A DNA stretch of 64,000 bases. It comes from Sclerurus mexicanus. Lineage: Eukaryota > Chordata > Aves > Passeriformes > Furnariidae. The notes beneath the pieces were generated by a model. It was not told the DNA's origin, made no database searches, and saw only the letters and a list, made by a program, of their open reading frames with translations. Position 1 is the stretch's first letter; every line of letters begins with the position of its first letter. This document shows positions 13,768 to 28,400 of this stretch, one piece after another. The stretch spans positions 2,471,050-2,535,049 of the forward strand of contig VWZF01003190.1 in NCBI GenBank assembly GCA_013396755.1. The letters are read 5' to 3'. The translations under genes and the position numbers were made by a program.

Positions 13768-16700
13768 GTAAGCTTCTGTACGATCTGGAGCTGCAGATCT
13801 GTAAGTAGATTTTGTGTATTTTTGTTTGGAGAAGTTTACATTGGCTCATGCACATGGACTGTGCAGTACATCCCATGTGATCTGGCATGTCTATGGTGCT
13901 CTGGTTCTGCACATGTTCTCGCAAGCAATCAGTGTGTGTTTGTGTGGCTTCTGTGCCTTGTCTGGGTGGATCTGCGGCTTTTTGCAGTCTTGGGGACATG
14001 TAGAGGTTGACTGGTAGGTGGATAAGGGACAGTGAGTGTGCAAGTGGAGTCCTGGTTTGAGGAAACTGAGTAAGTGTGGTAGGAAGATAAAAGGAACGGG
14101 ATAGTATGTTGTAACACAATATGTAGCATATATGGCATCTTCGGCTGCTCTAGGCATAGCAATTCTCTAGGGAATGCCCCTAAGTCATAAACCCTGTTGT
14201 CAGGAGTCATGGGACCTCATGTGTTTTGGCTTCTGCATTTCCTTTCGAATTTTTTGCCATGTTTTCACAGTCCCTAACTGAGATTGTGATTGTGTTTTTA
14301 ACAGAGTTGTTGCCTCAAAAAAGTTTTCAGATGTCTGTGAAGAAGGTTTTTGATAGGGTGGATTGCATGATACAGTCTTGTGCTTGAAAAGCACACCTTT
14401 CCCCTTCCTTACTTCCCAGCCCTTTCTGGTGGATAAGCACCCGTGGGAGATGGTTATGGCTGCAGGTTCAAATAATACCTTGAACAACCCAGGAGAGCTG
14501 TGAAGCATCAGTGGGAGTTTGAAAAGGTCAGATTTTGATGTGAATGAGGATGAGGGGATTCCTTTGCCATTATGATCAACAAACACTGCGTTGCTAGATA
14601 AGCTGTCAATCTCTGGGCAGTAACGCTGCATATAAGGTGACAGCCTTGTCATTACCTTACAATAACGTAGAGTTACATTCTGTAACTGTCCCTTTTTGTC
14701 ATGAATGACTTTGGAGATGTTTGCTGTGAAATGAGCTAGTTGCTTTTTGTTTGTGTATATGTATATTTGAATGTAATAATAGATAGGAGTTTGACTTCCT
14801 CCTAATTTTCTTCAATTCTTTTTTTTTTTATGAGGGGGCAGCGAAGAGGGGAAATAAAGACATTTACTTGACATAAAGCAATTTCATTTTGTTATGGCAA
14901 AGCAAATGCATGATATAGAAGTTCTGTATTCAATATGACCAAGTTTATGTTAAGACTAGTTTATGTAAACTGTTTAGTATTGACAAACAGACCTGTAAGA
15001 AGGCAGGATTAGGAGAAATCTACAGTGAAATTTTTCACTTCTGAGAGACAAAAGTTTGGAGTGTAAATAAAAATTACCTAAATTTAGGCAATCAATATAA
15101 ATAAAAATCTGAAAAATTATAGTAGTGCAATAAGCCTTGTTAATGATCTTCTTTATTAATTGTCATAGTCCATCTGTAATTAGGCCGAGAAGGTATGGCA
15201 GTTCTTAGTAAAAATGCCCTTATGCAATATAAAAATGCCTTTGTGGAATAAAAGTAAGATTTCAGTGCTGGCATCTAGAAATGCAACCTGAGGTATAGAC
15301 TTTTAGAGTGTCTCAGACTGAGGAAATGATGGAGTAAGTGCCTAGTGGAAATTTTTTTTGTTTATTTTTTTTTTTATTAAAGGAGAACAGTGTTTGGGGT
15401 GGGGGAGGAGGAGACAGAGAGAAGAATGTAAATAAAATGTGAAATCCTTAAAACTCAAGTTCAGACCAGAAAGAATGATGTAATAGATGTTTCTCTTGTG
15501 AACAGGGAAGTACTATTTTTAAGGTATTGGTCTGGTTTAAAGCGTATAAAACTGACATCTAGTGGTAGCAAGAGCACTTTGTGTGCAGAGTGGCTTTATA
15601 GTGAGACCAGCTTTCATAGCAGTTTAACGTGTTGTAACTACATTGCACACTAAAATTGCCACTTCCCATACTTTAGCTTGGTGTTAAAGAGCAATCAGAA
15701 ATAAATTTGAGACCTCTGATGGACAGACAGAAGTCTGGCTTCAGAGCTGTGATGAATGTCTCAGGTGTGGCATTACTCACAAGTGTAAGTTCCTCAGGGA
15801 GGGGAAACAGGACTTTATGGTCACAACTGAGATGTCACATGAATTCAAGCAAGATGTGTGGGGTCTGGATCAATAGAGCATATAGGCATTTGTTTAAATA
15901 ATTCCTGTGTTCATTGGCTGAATCATGGTTGATATCCTCATTTCTCATTCATATTTTTATTCAAAGAGCATTTCAAAAAATATTTTTCTCTTTTCTTCCA
16001 TGTTTTGTCTAGCTTTTGTTTTTAGTGTCTTTGAAGAAAAAAAAGCCCCATTGCTGAAACTCTGTGTGATACCTACCCTACTGAGGCTTTAATTTAGCTT
16101 TGCCTCCAGTGCCATTATATACATAATGGATAAATTACTAAAAATGAGGAAGAGCAAAGATATGCAAAAATGAAATATGAACCATTAAAAAAATTATAAC
16201 GTACCTAGAGTCAAAAGCTGCAATTTGAAAAGAACATGGAAAAATATAAAAGCATCATTCAAATTTGGATCAGCAATAGAAGGCTGCGTGAAGACAAATC
16301 TGAAGGAAGAAGGAAAGCTAATGTGCTTCAGTGAAAGTGTAATTAGAAGTGGGCAAAAAAAAGAGAAGTTTTTTTTGGTTAGCACTCTGTGGCAAGAATT
16401 ATCAAACTATATTGATCAATTTTTGTTTGCAAATGTTTATTTTAAAGCCTTCTCAGTTCATAATAAGTGTTGCAAATATCTGAGATTAAAAATATTGGTA
16501 TATAATTTTAATGAAATGAAGCTCTGTGCAGTTTCAAGAATGTGGTGAATCATATGCTGCCTCTATCATTCCATCTCTTACTTTCAAAACATGGTGAATC
16601 ATATTTGTTGAACACAAATGTTGACATTCTGCCATGAAACTAAAGTCACAGTTATAGAAGTGGTATAAGAAACAGCAGCTGTCATTACAGATAGGCGAGC

Positions 16701-19700
16701 CTTCTGCTTTAGTGTGAAAGCAGAGCTGAGCAGCAATCCTGTTTGCTGCAGAGCTGCTCTCTAAGGACAAGATTAGTTGTTAACAGTTGTGCCAGCCGGA
16801 GCTGGGAGATGCAATCTTATCTCCTGAAGCTGGTAATCCAGTGCAGGTGCTTAGCAGTTCTAATATGCTGTTGACCTTTCAGGTCTGAGTGGGAGCAATT
16901 GCAATGACAGAGGACAGTTGCTATGTGCAGAGGCACTGTGGCTTTGTCTGCACTCCCTGGGGCTTTTCCTTACCACTTGGACAATGATGCGTTTCCAAAG
17001 TAGTGGAAGTTATGCTAGTAGCACCAGAATTGTTGATATATGATATCTCTAAGATTTCACAGCAGCTATCTCTGCATTTGGCTCATATAAGACCTCTTGT
17101 AGTACAAATTAAGTTGTGTTGAGAGCAGTGTTGGTAGCAAGGGAATAGGTTCAGGAAATACTTGTTTCAAATAGGACGGCTGGGGTTTAGTTAGTCCGCT
17201 GTGGATTTGTTATCCACCAGGAAGTGCTGCTGGTATTTTGTCCTCAGGCCTGTTTTTAGTTAAACTCCTCATCTAATGTGTGCTGTGTTCACCATGTTAT
17301 GGGAATTTGGTGTCTAGATGTCTCTTGTGCTGGAAGGAACAGCAGAGTACTTCACGTTTTTTAGGACAAGAGGGAATGCTTTATAACCCCTGATGGAGAT
17401 CTGTCTGTAGTATTGCTGCTTTGACTTTTCAAATGAAAACCAAGGATTTTTTTAGAATGATTTGATTTAATATGCATTGAACTGTGTGGTTTTGCTAGGG
17501 GAGCATGTACTGCCTTTGCTACCATCTATTTTCAACTGCTGAAATATTAAAACTTGGTTTTTCCTTGAGAGAGATGTTTTCCTGCAACAGTAGCTCAGTA
17601 AATCCTTGTGGTTTGCATTATTCTGAAGAAACGACCAATTGGAAGAGTACTTGAAGTGCACACATTAAGACTAAACACTTTTGCTTTGAAAGAGTTCCAA
17701 TGAAACCTTCAATTAGTTGATCCTTTATTCTTACATGTGCTGTGAGTGGGTTCACCTGTGATTTGTTTATGACCTAGGGTTTCCAACCCATTGTATACCC
17801 CAGGAGCTGCTGGCTCATCCTTGACTGTCCAAGACTTTTTGAACCTATCTTATTCAATCTCACATACTGAATGAATGGTTCCCTCCTTGAGAGCTGGCTG
17901 TAGAAATAGCCTTGTTCCATGACAATAAAGCTTGATTTGCAACATAAATCTGCTTATATAGAGCATAAAATGTGAAAGGTTATGTTATTTTTCTCAGAAC
18001 ATAGGTGTCCCCATTAGTTTTAGGCTGATCTGATGGAGAAATGAGAGGTTTCCATGGTTCTTTCAAAAATTATACTGTCTTCCTCACTGACAGTGTAATG
18101 TTCTGTGGGCTGAGCTTTATATTTGCATGCCCTTATTGAAAGGGCATTTACTGGAACACAGAAAATAAAACCGCTTCCCATATCTTTATAGTAATGTACC
18201 ACTATATCCTTAAGCAAATTAAAATGGGTTTTAGTGTTTGAAAAAGGAAGCAAGCCACCACATACAGAAATAACTGTGACCACTAGAAATTTAGCCTCAG
18301 CAAAAACCAGCAGAGCCTGTGATGATGTACGCTGCACAATTAGGAAATCTGATTTCTTCTTTTGTGAGAAAAGAGAATTCAGAAGAGCCAGCTGAGTCTT
18401 CTAGCACAACCATTTATCTCTAAAAATGCTTCATCAATTAGAAAAAATTGTTTTGCAGGGCTCCTTTCACTTCATTGATGATTAAGAATCTATAAAATAT
18501 TTTGGCAAAGTTGAATCAATTTATTTTAATGTTTTTTAGTGTAAGGTAAAAGACCCAAATGAGGCATGTAAGTGCTACTGCTTTAGCAATTCCAAAGCAC
18601 TTTATTTTTACTTTTGTGGGAAACTTGAAACTATTCCTTCTGATTCAGAGCAAATGAAAATATTGAAACGTTAGAGGTTCCACATCTAAGGATTAATGGC
18701 CCAGAAAATATTTCTAGTCTGTAGTCAAGACAGCAGTCACCTGAGATCTCCAAGAAACAGGACATGCTGCAGCAGAAATGTCCTCGTATGGAGTCCTGCT
18801 CGAAGCAGAACTGGCACTTTAGGAGCTGACACTTCCCCAGGACTTAGCCCAAGGTGGGAATGCAATATGCTGTTGTCCCAGTTTAACAGTGACATCTAAC
18901 AGAATTGACACTGTCAGCTTCTATTAATAATCTTGCCCTTTGACAGGGCTGAACCAGGTCTGAGGCCAGCTGCTGCTTCTAGCTACCTGAATCCTGTTCC
19001 AGTAATAGCATGCAGGTGATTTTAGTCAAGTGTGTCTAGCTTGTGCTGTGAAAAAACCCTCTTCCTTGTCTGTGTGGTTATGTGCAGTTTCTTTCTTAGC
19101 TAATCTTTCCTAGTGAAACAATCTGGTTTTGCTATTGGGTATTTCTTTAAGTGAGCAGATGTCTCTGCCATGGCTGGTCTACCAGGCTCTTGCTGAGGTG
19201 AGGATATGGGGGCTCTTTCAGGATCCTCCCTATGTCTCAGAGAGTCTCTTGCCCCTAGATAACCTGAGCAAGTTTTATTTTTATTACCCCATATAATATT
19301 TCTTGTGTGTCTTATAAAACACAGCTATGATGGAGCTTTCCACTGGATGCCAGTGAGGTGCCACCAGGCAGGACTAGGGGAAATGGTATGAGACACCCAT
19401 TTATTGAGTGTGGTTGCTAAAAGGGCCAGTTCTCCTTCCTCCCTTCTCCTTTGGCATCCTGGCTTTGTGGGATGTCTCCCATCCTTGTGCTGACTTTGGT
19501 GCTTCTCTGATTCTTTTGTGAATTGAACCAAGGGAACCTTCTGGCTAGAAAAGTAGTGTGGGATGGAACAAATAGCTTGTGAGGAAACCTGCTGTCATCC
19601 CTGTCAGCATCCGCTTCAGTAGTCTGTTTGTGTGAAATCTCACACTGAAGTTGTGTTTTCCAGTGCTTAAATCTTCCTGGAGAGGTATATTCTCTGGGCA

Positions 19701-20166
19701 CTGTGCCTCTTCTACCTCCTGCATGCTGGCACCAGCAGTTGGATGGTGAGCTAGATTAGGAAAGATGTCTGGCTCCAAAATAATCATACAGGAACAAGTT
19801 TCCAACTGGATAAAACCTTGAGGCACCAAGTGAGAGCTGGTGCTAACAAAAGTCTGTGTGTAATGGATATATGTGGCAAAGGTGGCAGGGAGAGCAGGTA
19901 TGAAACAGCCCCTTCTGTTAATCTAATTTACTTACAAAGGGAATGAAGGGAGGCAAGAGCTAAAATGGATTGTTGTTTCAGTATTTTAGTATTGACTTAG
20001 TAGGAAGAGTAATGTCTTGGAACAGTGGCCGAGGCTGTCTTGGTGGAAGATGCTCTGTGCATTGCATTGAAATACAAAACTCTTTTCTGGGTAGTAATTT
20101 TTTCCATTCTGCTGTCACGGGAGAGGCTGAAAATGACAACAGGAAATAGCACAGCAGGATCACTGT

Positions 20167-20188
20167 CACTGTCAGGTCACTGTCAGGT
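20167..20188. repeat. 11-bp tandem duplication
   Basis: CACTGTCAGGT occurs twice in a row, preceded by a partial copy CACTGT. Confidence 0.8.
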
Positions 20189-22383
20189 GAAACTGGCAAG
20201 GACCCTTGTTTCTTGGGGAAAGTTAAGTCATAATCTTACTTAAATGCTTCTATACAAGCCAAATAATTGAATACAGAGGCTCCACAGGTATCTTAGGCTG
20301 TTGGGAGCAATGGAATCCATCTTGGAGATCCCAGAAAGTGGGGGACCTTCAGCTCTCCCCTGCTGGCCAGAAGCCTGGGAACTCTGCACATCTGCTCCCT
20401 GCTGACACTGCCTGCAGAATCAGCTGCCTTCCACTTTGCTGCATCTGGACAAAAGCAATAATTATAACAAGAAATGCTGGGAAATAGCTAAGCCTGGAAA
20501 AACTGTAGAGAAGGGGCATGAGAATGATCTTACCTCTCACAGCAAATACTATGGCAGAAGCTGTCAGCAGCAGTCAGCTGCAACAGCGGTCCTAAAAGCA
20601 AAACCTATACGTGAGAGTGTTCTTGAAAGACTAAGACAGAACATCTGCATAATTGTAAGCACATTAAATTTCATCAAGGGAACTAGAAGTAGCAAATCTT
20701 AATAAGAATAAATGCCCTTGCTGAATCAGAAACCAAATGTAACACAGTGCATGCCTGTCAACTGTAAATGCTCTGATGGCTGGTTGCCTTCTGTTTGTAA
20801 AGAAACCACCTCATAAGCACATTTATACTGAATAAACAATTTCTTGTGCCCACCCAGAAATCTGCTGAACTACTTGACTTTGAAAGTACCCCCTGGAGAG
20901 TGGGATAGATTTGCTGTACCTTTTTTTGTACTCATTTATGTTCTTGAGGTAATGCTTTAGTTCCACTGTTTTGCTTCATTTTAACGATCAGAATGGTTCT
21001 AGCTATCAGGTATAGGCACTCTTTCACCCATACAGTTATGCAGACTCATATGCAGTCACAAAAATGTTATGCATGTATCTGTAGGCATAATGAAAATGAG
21101 CACTTGATTTGCTTGATTCATGTTACCTTAACCACAGCAAGCAACATCATTAATAATGGGTAATCACTGACTCCATCAACAAGATCATGACTACTGCATT
21201 TCAATGGCTGAAATAACTTTGTGAAAAGATAGAACTTAAGGTGCTGGCAGTCATAGCAAGTAAGAGAAAGAACATGTATGTAGTTGTGGTCATTTAGGCA
21301 AGTAGCTGAAATACCAAGATTCAATGCAATTAAGACCTGTAAAGCATATGCTAGATGTAAGTTGCTCAAGAACTCAGCCTTCATGACCCTTATGTGTTGA
21401 AAAGACCATCTGCCAATAACGCATGCACCAAATGGCACTGACTCAAACAGAATAAGCTACTTCTGCCACTGGAGCAAGGCATGTGATGTTGTTGATACGT
21501 CTTTCAAAGTATGAACAACATCTGTGTTGTGTCACGGCATGGTGAGTGTGGATGAGGACCTCTGAGATGAGGTGGAAGACAGGTATGGCAGGGGTGACCT
21601 CTCTACCGGTCTGTGATACAGTGTGGAGTGCTGCTTAGTGGTTTGTGGCCAGGACAGCCCCAAATCATGAGAGCCACTTCTTGAAAGGGTGATGCCAAAG
21701 CTAGTACATTATTGTTCAATGTTTGTCAGTGGCACAAAGAGCTTAAGAAACTTTCTCAGTAAGCTCTTGGCTACAAAGTAGTTAAGGATATTTGATTTAA
21801 ACATCTGTTTTATTTTTCTTGGAAATTTGAAAGGCAGCCTGTAAATATAGCACTCCCTCCCCCACATCCCAATGTCCCCTGCCTTTCTGGGATGTCATTA
21901 AGTTTGCTAGGGTGCTTAAATGATTTAGTTAAGGTCTTTTCTGGTCTAATGCAATCAACAATACCTTCTGTCAGTGCAACATATCTGATACTAATGATGC
22001 TTCTGCATGATAGATGTTGTGGGGACAGCTATAAAGGTAAAGAGTAACTTAATTGGAGATGTTTGATTTCCTTTTGTTTTAGCTATCATGAGCTGAACAG
22101 ATAATGTCGGCTAGAAAGAGGCAAAGGAAAAGGTGCCTTGAAAATTTCTCACCCCCTTTTGTTCTTATATGGAAATTTAACACTACAATGACCTATTTGT
22201 CAAGTTCTGTATGTCCATCTAATACATCTCAAACTGTTAGTTGATTTCAATAGGAATAAGGAGATCCAGTTAGTTTAAATAAAGTTGCTGTGTTCATGTG
22301 CATATATATTTCTCTGCAGAGTATCAATATGTAAATGATACAGTATTTGTGGTTTTTATGCTTCTGTATCACTGCTTGGTCTT

Positions 22384-22397
22384 CACACACACACACA
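22384..22397. repeat. CA microsatellite, 7 units
   Basis: An uninterrupted CA run. Confidence 0.85.
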
Positions 22398-24145
22398 TAT
22401 CTATTTATTTGAATTTCATGCTGTATCTGTGTGCTTAATCAAGGGGCACCCAGTGTGTACGTCATTCCCTTCCCCCTCAGCATGATGAATCTTCAAAAAT
22501 GTAAATATCAGTCTTTTCTCTTTGATGCTTCATGTTAGCCAGCGAAGCCCATGTCTACATCTGAAGTTTTCAATCTTTTTAAGTATTCAGAATGTATAAT
22601 CCTGCTCTTAGTATATTCTGTATTGATTTTGTAATGTTAGATACTGTTCAGGAATAGATATGAAACAGACTTCCTTTTGGCTCTTTCTTGAAGTGACTCA
22701 AGTTATTTGTCAACAAGGCAATTAGAGTTGGTTTTAAAAATTATACCAAGTACAACTGAAATGACTGTCTGCTATATATAGGCATAAGTGAATCTCCTTT
22801 AGAAAAGAACTTTTTCTAACAATTTTTAAAATTTAGAGTAGTTAGGAAGCATGAGTCTTAAAGTGAAAGAAATAGCAGAATACGTATTAAAAGTATCTAA
22901 AAATAAATATTTTTGTTTCAAGGCTTTATAAGTCAATGACCCAGCATGTTGTTGACAACCAAGATTAAATACTTACAAGAAATCCCAGTTTTCCACTGAC
23001 TTACAGGCACTGTTTCCTTTCAGGCAGTTCATGAAACAAAATCTGAATTTCAGTCTGCTACCATCTGACTATTTTGGAGCAGTATGTCTTTAAATCTATT
23101 AGCAAGGCTTGCACAAAGTTCAGAGTGGGAGGACTAAGGAATAAAGGCATGTTTTCTTTGAGAGAAGTTGAGCTTTGAAAACTACTGAAAGTTTTGGAAT
23201 GTTGAAAGACAAACCAGCTGAGATACATTAGTGGGCAAAGAGCAAGAGAAGAGGTCAAAACTGTAAATGCAAATGTCTTTTCACATCCTAATAATTTCTG
23301 AAGATTCACATGGTTCAAAAATAAGCTCATTCCAGGAGAACAATACACATATTTGCAAACAGTTCTAATATTAGTCTGTCATTATAATGGTATCTGAAAG
23401 CCAGTGATATTTATGTTAGTGTGAAAGTAACTTTAAATTTCTCTCTGCACCCCAGTTTCCTTGTGTGTGGGAGTAGTTTCTTTTTAGGAAAAAGGCAGTG
23501 TTGGCTGACTTTTTCCTTTCTCACCCTCAAACTAGACTAATACTGAAATTTAACTTATAGCAAATATTACTGGGATTTTTTTTGTTTAAATGATTTAATC
23601 AAGGTTTTAAAGAAATTTACAATGCAGAGTGACTGTCATGTAGTATTGTTTACATACAGAGGCGAACTAGAAATTGTATGAACATTGAGCAGTAATATTA
23701 AAAAATATGCTGCTCTCTAATGATTTGATGGATTTGTGGGGGTCAAGATGCAATAATGGATGATGACATTATATAACAGCCATCCTTACAATTGGGCATC
23801 TGTGCTTGTAAAAGAGGAAAAGAACACAAAGACAAAACATTTGAAGTTTTATGAGTCAATTAACTATCAAATGTTGACAAATTGTGCATGTTAATCCACC
23901 ACTATTAAAAGGTTTTTAATGAGTTCAATATCAATTTGAATCTAGTTTTCTTTTAACTTTCCTGGATAAAATCAGTCAGTTTTGATCACCAAAGTTTCTT
24001 CTTAGTTCAATAAGTACTGTAAGTACTGTTTTTCAACATGGCTTTCCACCTTCACTCTAGTGACTAAAGCTGCTAGCAATGACCATATCACTTCAATTAT
24101 AGGATGCAAATATTCGTAGTTATTTCTGGTGCAATAAGTGTAAAA

Positions 24146-24164
24146 ATATATATACATATATATA
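24146..24164. repeat. AT microsatellite
   Basis: Alternating AT with one C interruption, 19 bases. Confidence 0.85.
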
Positions 24165-25395
24165 AAAAGTATCTCCTTAATAATTTAAGATGGCCACAGG
24201 ATGGGTGTTGTTGCTGAATCTATATTTTACCTTCACTTATTTTTCTCAGTATTGAGGAGAGTTAAGCACAGGTTTTAAAATTCATACATGCAGAATTAGA
24301 AAATAAAATCCATTTAGAAACTTCTCCTTATATATCAATGAAATAACCCATACTGGTGCATACCTCCTACATAAACCTAAACAGAAGTGTTGTATTTCTA
24401 CACCAGAAAAATACAATTTACTTTTATATCTTAGTATTTTATTTATATTGTACTTTCTACAGCTTTTTACATGTGACTGTAATTGCTCAGCCATATAATA
24501 TGCCTGCATAGTATGACCAGATGTCTTCTAGAATACTTAAATAGGGAAAAACAAATGATATTTTTTCTATTGCACTACCTGCTGAGTAAAAGACCGTGGC
24601 ATTTCCCGTTGTAAGATGTTTGTAAAATGACTACTGCTTCCTGCTATTTTCTGTGTGAGAGTGAATCTGCTGCTTGTTCAGAGGGGTATGTGAGCACACA
24701 CATGTTCAGATGATGGATGTTGGGATAGCTGCTGCCTTTCTGACTGATAACCAAGCTTACGCAGAGTGTCTGTGAATCTGGGTACCGTTTAACATGACAA
24801 AAGTGGCTCTATTTGGCATTAGCTGATTAAAATTCATGAATAGGTGTTCCTTCAAGCTGAATCTCAACAAAGACAAATCATACTCAAGAAACTCTTGACC
24901 CTGCAACCATACTTCATGTTATGTTGTGGAAATTCAGGTATTGTCTGCAAATGTCAGATTATACCATTTTTATCTGTCCTGCCAAAATGGATATTTCTCC
25001 CATTTGGAACCAGTGTGGTGGTTTGTGTGTTATGATGGAAAACATAGGAAAGTATAAAAAAAACTCCTCTGACCTAATTGTTGAGTTCCTCAGTTTCTTG
25101 TATTCCTGAATTTATTCATGAGCACAGTCGCAAAAATCCTTCAAGACCCAACAGAAAATGTAGCACTACACTGTAAAGTTCAAGAATACTTAATTGGACA
25201 GGGAAAAGGAGGGAAATAACACCATAAATAATGCATGGTAGAGTTCTAAAAAAGACTGAAATGTTGTCAGTAGAGGACTTTCTGTTTGGCAAGTGTATAT
25301 GTGACCAAATACAACACCAGGCTTTGGGGGTGATACCCTCATTCTTACAGTATTTATTTTGTTTTTTCCCCCTTTACTACTTCTTTAAAATTCAG

Positions 25396-25456
25396 TGCTG
25401 TGTTTGTACAGATGCATTTCAGATACTCTGAAACCAATTGAATCAAAAACATTCAG
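25396..25456 (+). ncRNA. Possible plus-strand exon inside intron 2 (antisense lncRNA or chance)
   Basis: A strong acceptor (long T/C tract, TTTCCCCCTTTACTAC, ending in TTCAG) and a strong donor (CATTCAG followed by GTAAGA) bound 61 bases. Only one frame is open and its product is unrecognised. It is antisense to the host gene, 11.6 kb from the other plus-strand candidate. Confidence 0.22.
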
Positions 25457-28400
25457 GTAAGAGATTGAGTTTTTGAGGTTGGCGTGTTTTTGTTCCAGTG
25501 AAGAGTCCCTTTCATTTGCCAACATGATGCCGGCACATATAGACATTTATCTAATCTGACTTTTACATACTAAAGGACCCAGACAATCTAATGCACAAAT
25601 GTAGTGTTGCATTTCCCCCTTCACAGGAAACTAGGGATTAAGGGCAAATGTCAACATTTGCCTTGACTAGTTCTGAGTTCATCAGCTGTAAGTAAATAAT
25701 GTACATTTGTAATCTAACATCTGTTTATTTTTTAACCAAAAAATTGTATGATTGTTCAATTTGTTTGTATCTCATCCTACATTCAGATAGTTAAGCACCC
25801 TGCCTACTTGTATTGTGCTAGATGTTATTCTAGTTTACTGGAATATTTAAGTAATTTTAATGGGAAATCACGTTTTTACTCTATCAGGGTCATATCATGA
25901 CAAATCAACCCTGGACATTTGTAAAGTTTTACTAGTTCTCAATGTTTTTCAAGGACTGGTGCAATGGATGCAGACAATAACGCCTTTTAAAAGTGTAAAT
26001 TGCATTCAAGTAGCAATGGGGCAAAATAGTTAAACTGTTAAGTGAAAAAGCAGAAGAACAGTAGGGGAAATAGACAGAAAAGCAAAGAAACAAAATAACA
26101 TTCTACAGCAGGTCTCAAGAATATTAATAAACAATTTAAAATATCTTTCGTAGGAATTTTGTGCCTATTTGTTTACTAATGCAAAGTCAAATGCTGCAGG
26201 TAATAGTCCCTACAGGAAACCAAGTACCCTACAAATAGTAGCTGTGTTTCTGCATTTGCCGCACCAACGTGAATTTTGGATAGATTTTACTCTTTAGTAT
26301 TCCAGAGGTCTGAAATACATGAAATGATTGAAATTCTTATTCTTCTAAGCACTGGTTTTGTAGGACCACTGGGAATTCTAAATTCTTTCCAGCATGCCTC
26401 TTCCTGAGCACCAGTGTGTGATGTGGTTTCCCAGCAATGCAACCCAAACTTCAAGCCAGATTCCCTAATGGTAAAGCCTGTGCTTATGCACAGAATTGGC
26501 GCTGAGAACTCATTAATGAAAGATCTCTGCAATTGTGCTTGTATGTGTTTTGTTTTTATTTTTTAATGTGGGTAAATTCTATGAGTTTTTAGATATGGAA
26601 AGATTGATAAATATTTCATAGTGTCCTCTGAGCCATCCTAGGAATGGCTGGAAGCTTTTGTTGCTCTTAGCAGTATGCTGATAACTGACAGGTTGTGCAA
26701 GCCATCTGCTGATCATTTTAAATTAAAGACAATGTTACACCGAAATTTAGCAGTCATTACATTTATATCGATCTACAGGTTTGCTGTTCCTTCTTTGTTT
26801 GCCTTTTTTGCCCTACCCCTTAGCATCATGCTTATTCAGAGCAGATGTCATCCTGTAGAAGAAAACAGGATGGCTTCATTTTACTGAGGGAAACCCCCTG
26901 ACACTTGGTTAACTTGGTCTTTCTGCCTCAGTGTTTCTAATGTCTATAAATTTGCATTGCAGACTTCATGGATTTTCATTTTAGATGTGCTAAGCCTTTT
27001 AATACAGCCATAACACCTCAGTCAGCATTAGCAAAATGTGCTCAGGCTCTTGTGGGTTGTATGGAGTTTTTAAGCTACAAGCGTGTCTACGTGAAAAATT
27101 TACTAGCAGAACTGTCCTGGCGTAATCATCCTCCTCACATAACATCCCTGTGGATGTCCTGTTGGGCATAACAGTGTACTTGTTTTGCTTTAGTCCACGG
27201 CACTTTACATTTAGTATCCCCTTAGTAGCAGTATCCAGAAAGGTTTAGAAGTTGTCTCAAAAAGGGGGTACTCCTTTCTCTGCCTTTTTTTTTTTCTGAA
27301 ATCAAAATTGCTTTGATTTTTTTTTTATAATTATTTCTAGCCATCTTTCATTTCTCCAGTTAGGACTCCAATTAGATCTTCTTTGACTGATTAAGAATAG
27401 CAGCTTGAAATGTATCTCCTTGGAAACTTAGTTCATTTTGGCACTACCATCACCTACTGCCTCAAGTAGCACATTAATATTTGGGTCCTTTTCAGGTTCC
27501 CTCTGTATGAACCTAAAGCCAGCTATATTTAATGTAATCCTGTTTTTACATAGAGAGTTGATGAAGTCCTTAGTTTCTGAATCCAGTAGAAATAATTTAA
27601 AACTTCAGACTCTCCCCAATCTAGTCCCAAGGAGCCCTTTCTCCCTGCTATATTGTCTGGTTCTCACAGGATTTTAATGTTTTCAGTGGAATTGTATATA
27701 TGCACCTCTCCAAACCAACCAAGACCTAAGAGTTATCCATTTTTTTGAAAAAACTTCTCTGTGATGTTGATTTTTAACCTTGCTCATGGTTTCTCATGAG
27801 AATTGATAATATTCGGCTGGCTTTAGTCTTTTCTGCAGAAAAATGTATTTTCCCAGAAAGGTTCAGAAATATCTTTCAGGTTAAGAGCTCTGTGGTCCCC
27901 CTTACCAACAAGACAGTTAAATCCGTGCAAGTGCATTACCCTTGGCAATGCCTGCTTTAATTAGACTGATATTGCATCAACTTCAAATTTATTGTTCTTT
28001 CAGTTTTTGTGTTGTTCAGGAGCGATACTTATCAGTTTAGTTTGGTCAGTGAGGCATTTCTGTAACATGATTACTAGATTTCCAATATTTCTTTTTGTTC
28101 TTAATAAAAAAAGATACTACCCAGGCTAACTCTACAGCCATTATAAATTGATGTAAGTGTAGATTTTCTTAAAATTAAAATTTCTAGTAATAATAAATTT
28201 CTGAGAAAGAAATAGGACAAAAAAGATTACAAATTCTTTACTGTTTTCTTAATTTTATTTTTAATGTAACACAGCCTTTCACAGAACCCGTGTAAGCTCT
28301 GCTGTTCATAAAATAGGTCGTACATGTAACAGCTGTGGATGTACAAAAGCAGCAAAAGATTTTTTTTAATTCTCTAATATTTTGCAGTCATTTTTGGTTC

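Noticed and set aside
13651..14652. Cluster of overlapping open frames of 60-150 codons on both strands
   Set aside because: They overlap in many phases on both strands, have no recognised homology and lack conserved motifs; expected by chance in a locally stop-poor stretch.
16974..17014. Minus-strand exon-like segment in intron 2 with donor GTAAGG and an open frame
   Set aside because: Its 41 bases would break the phase between exons 2 and 3 and insert into the SAM alignment; the acceptor is weak.
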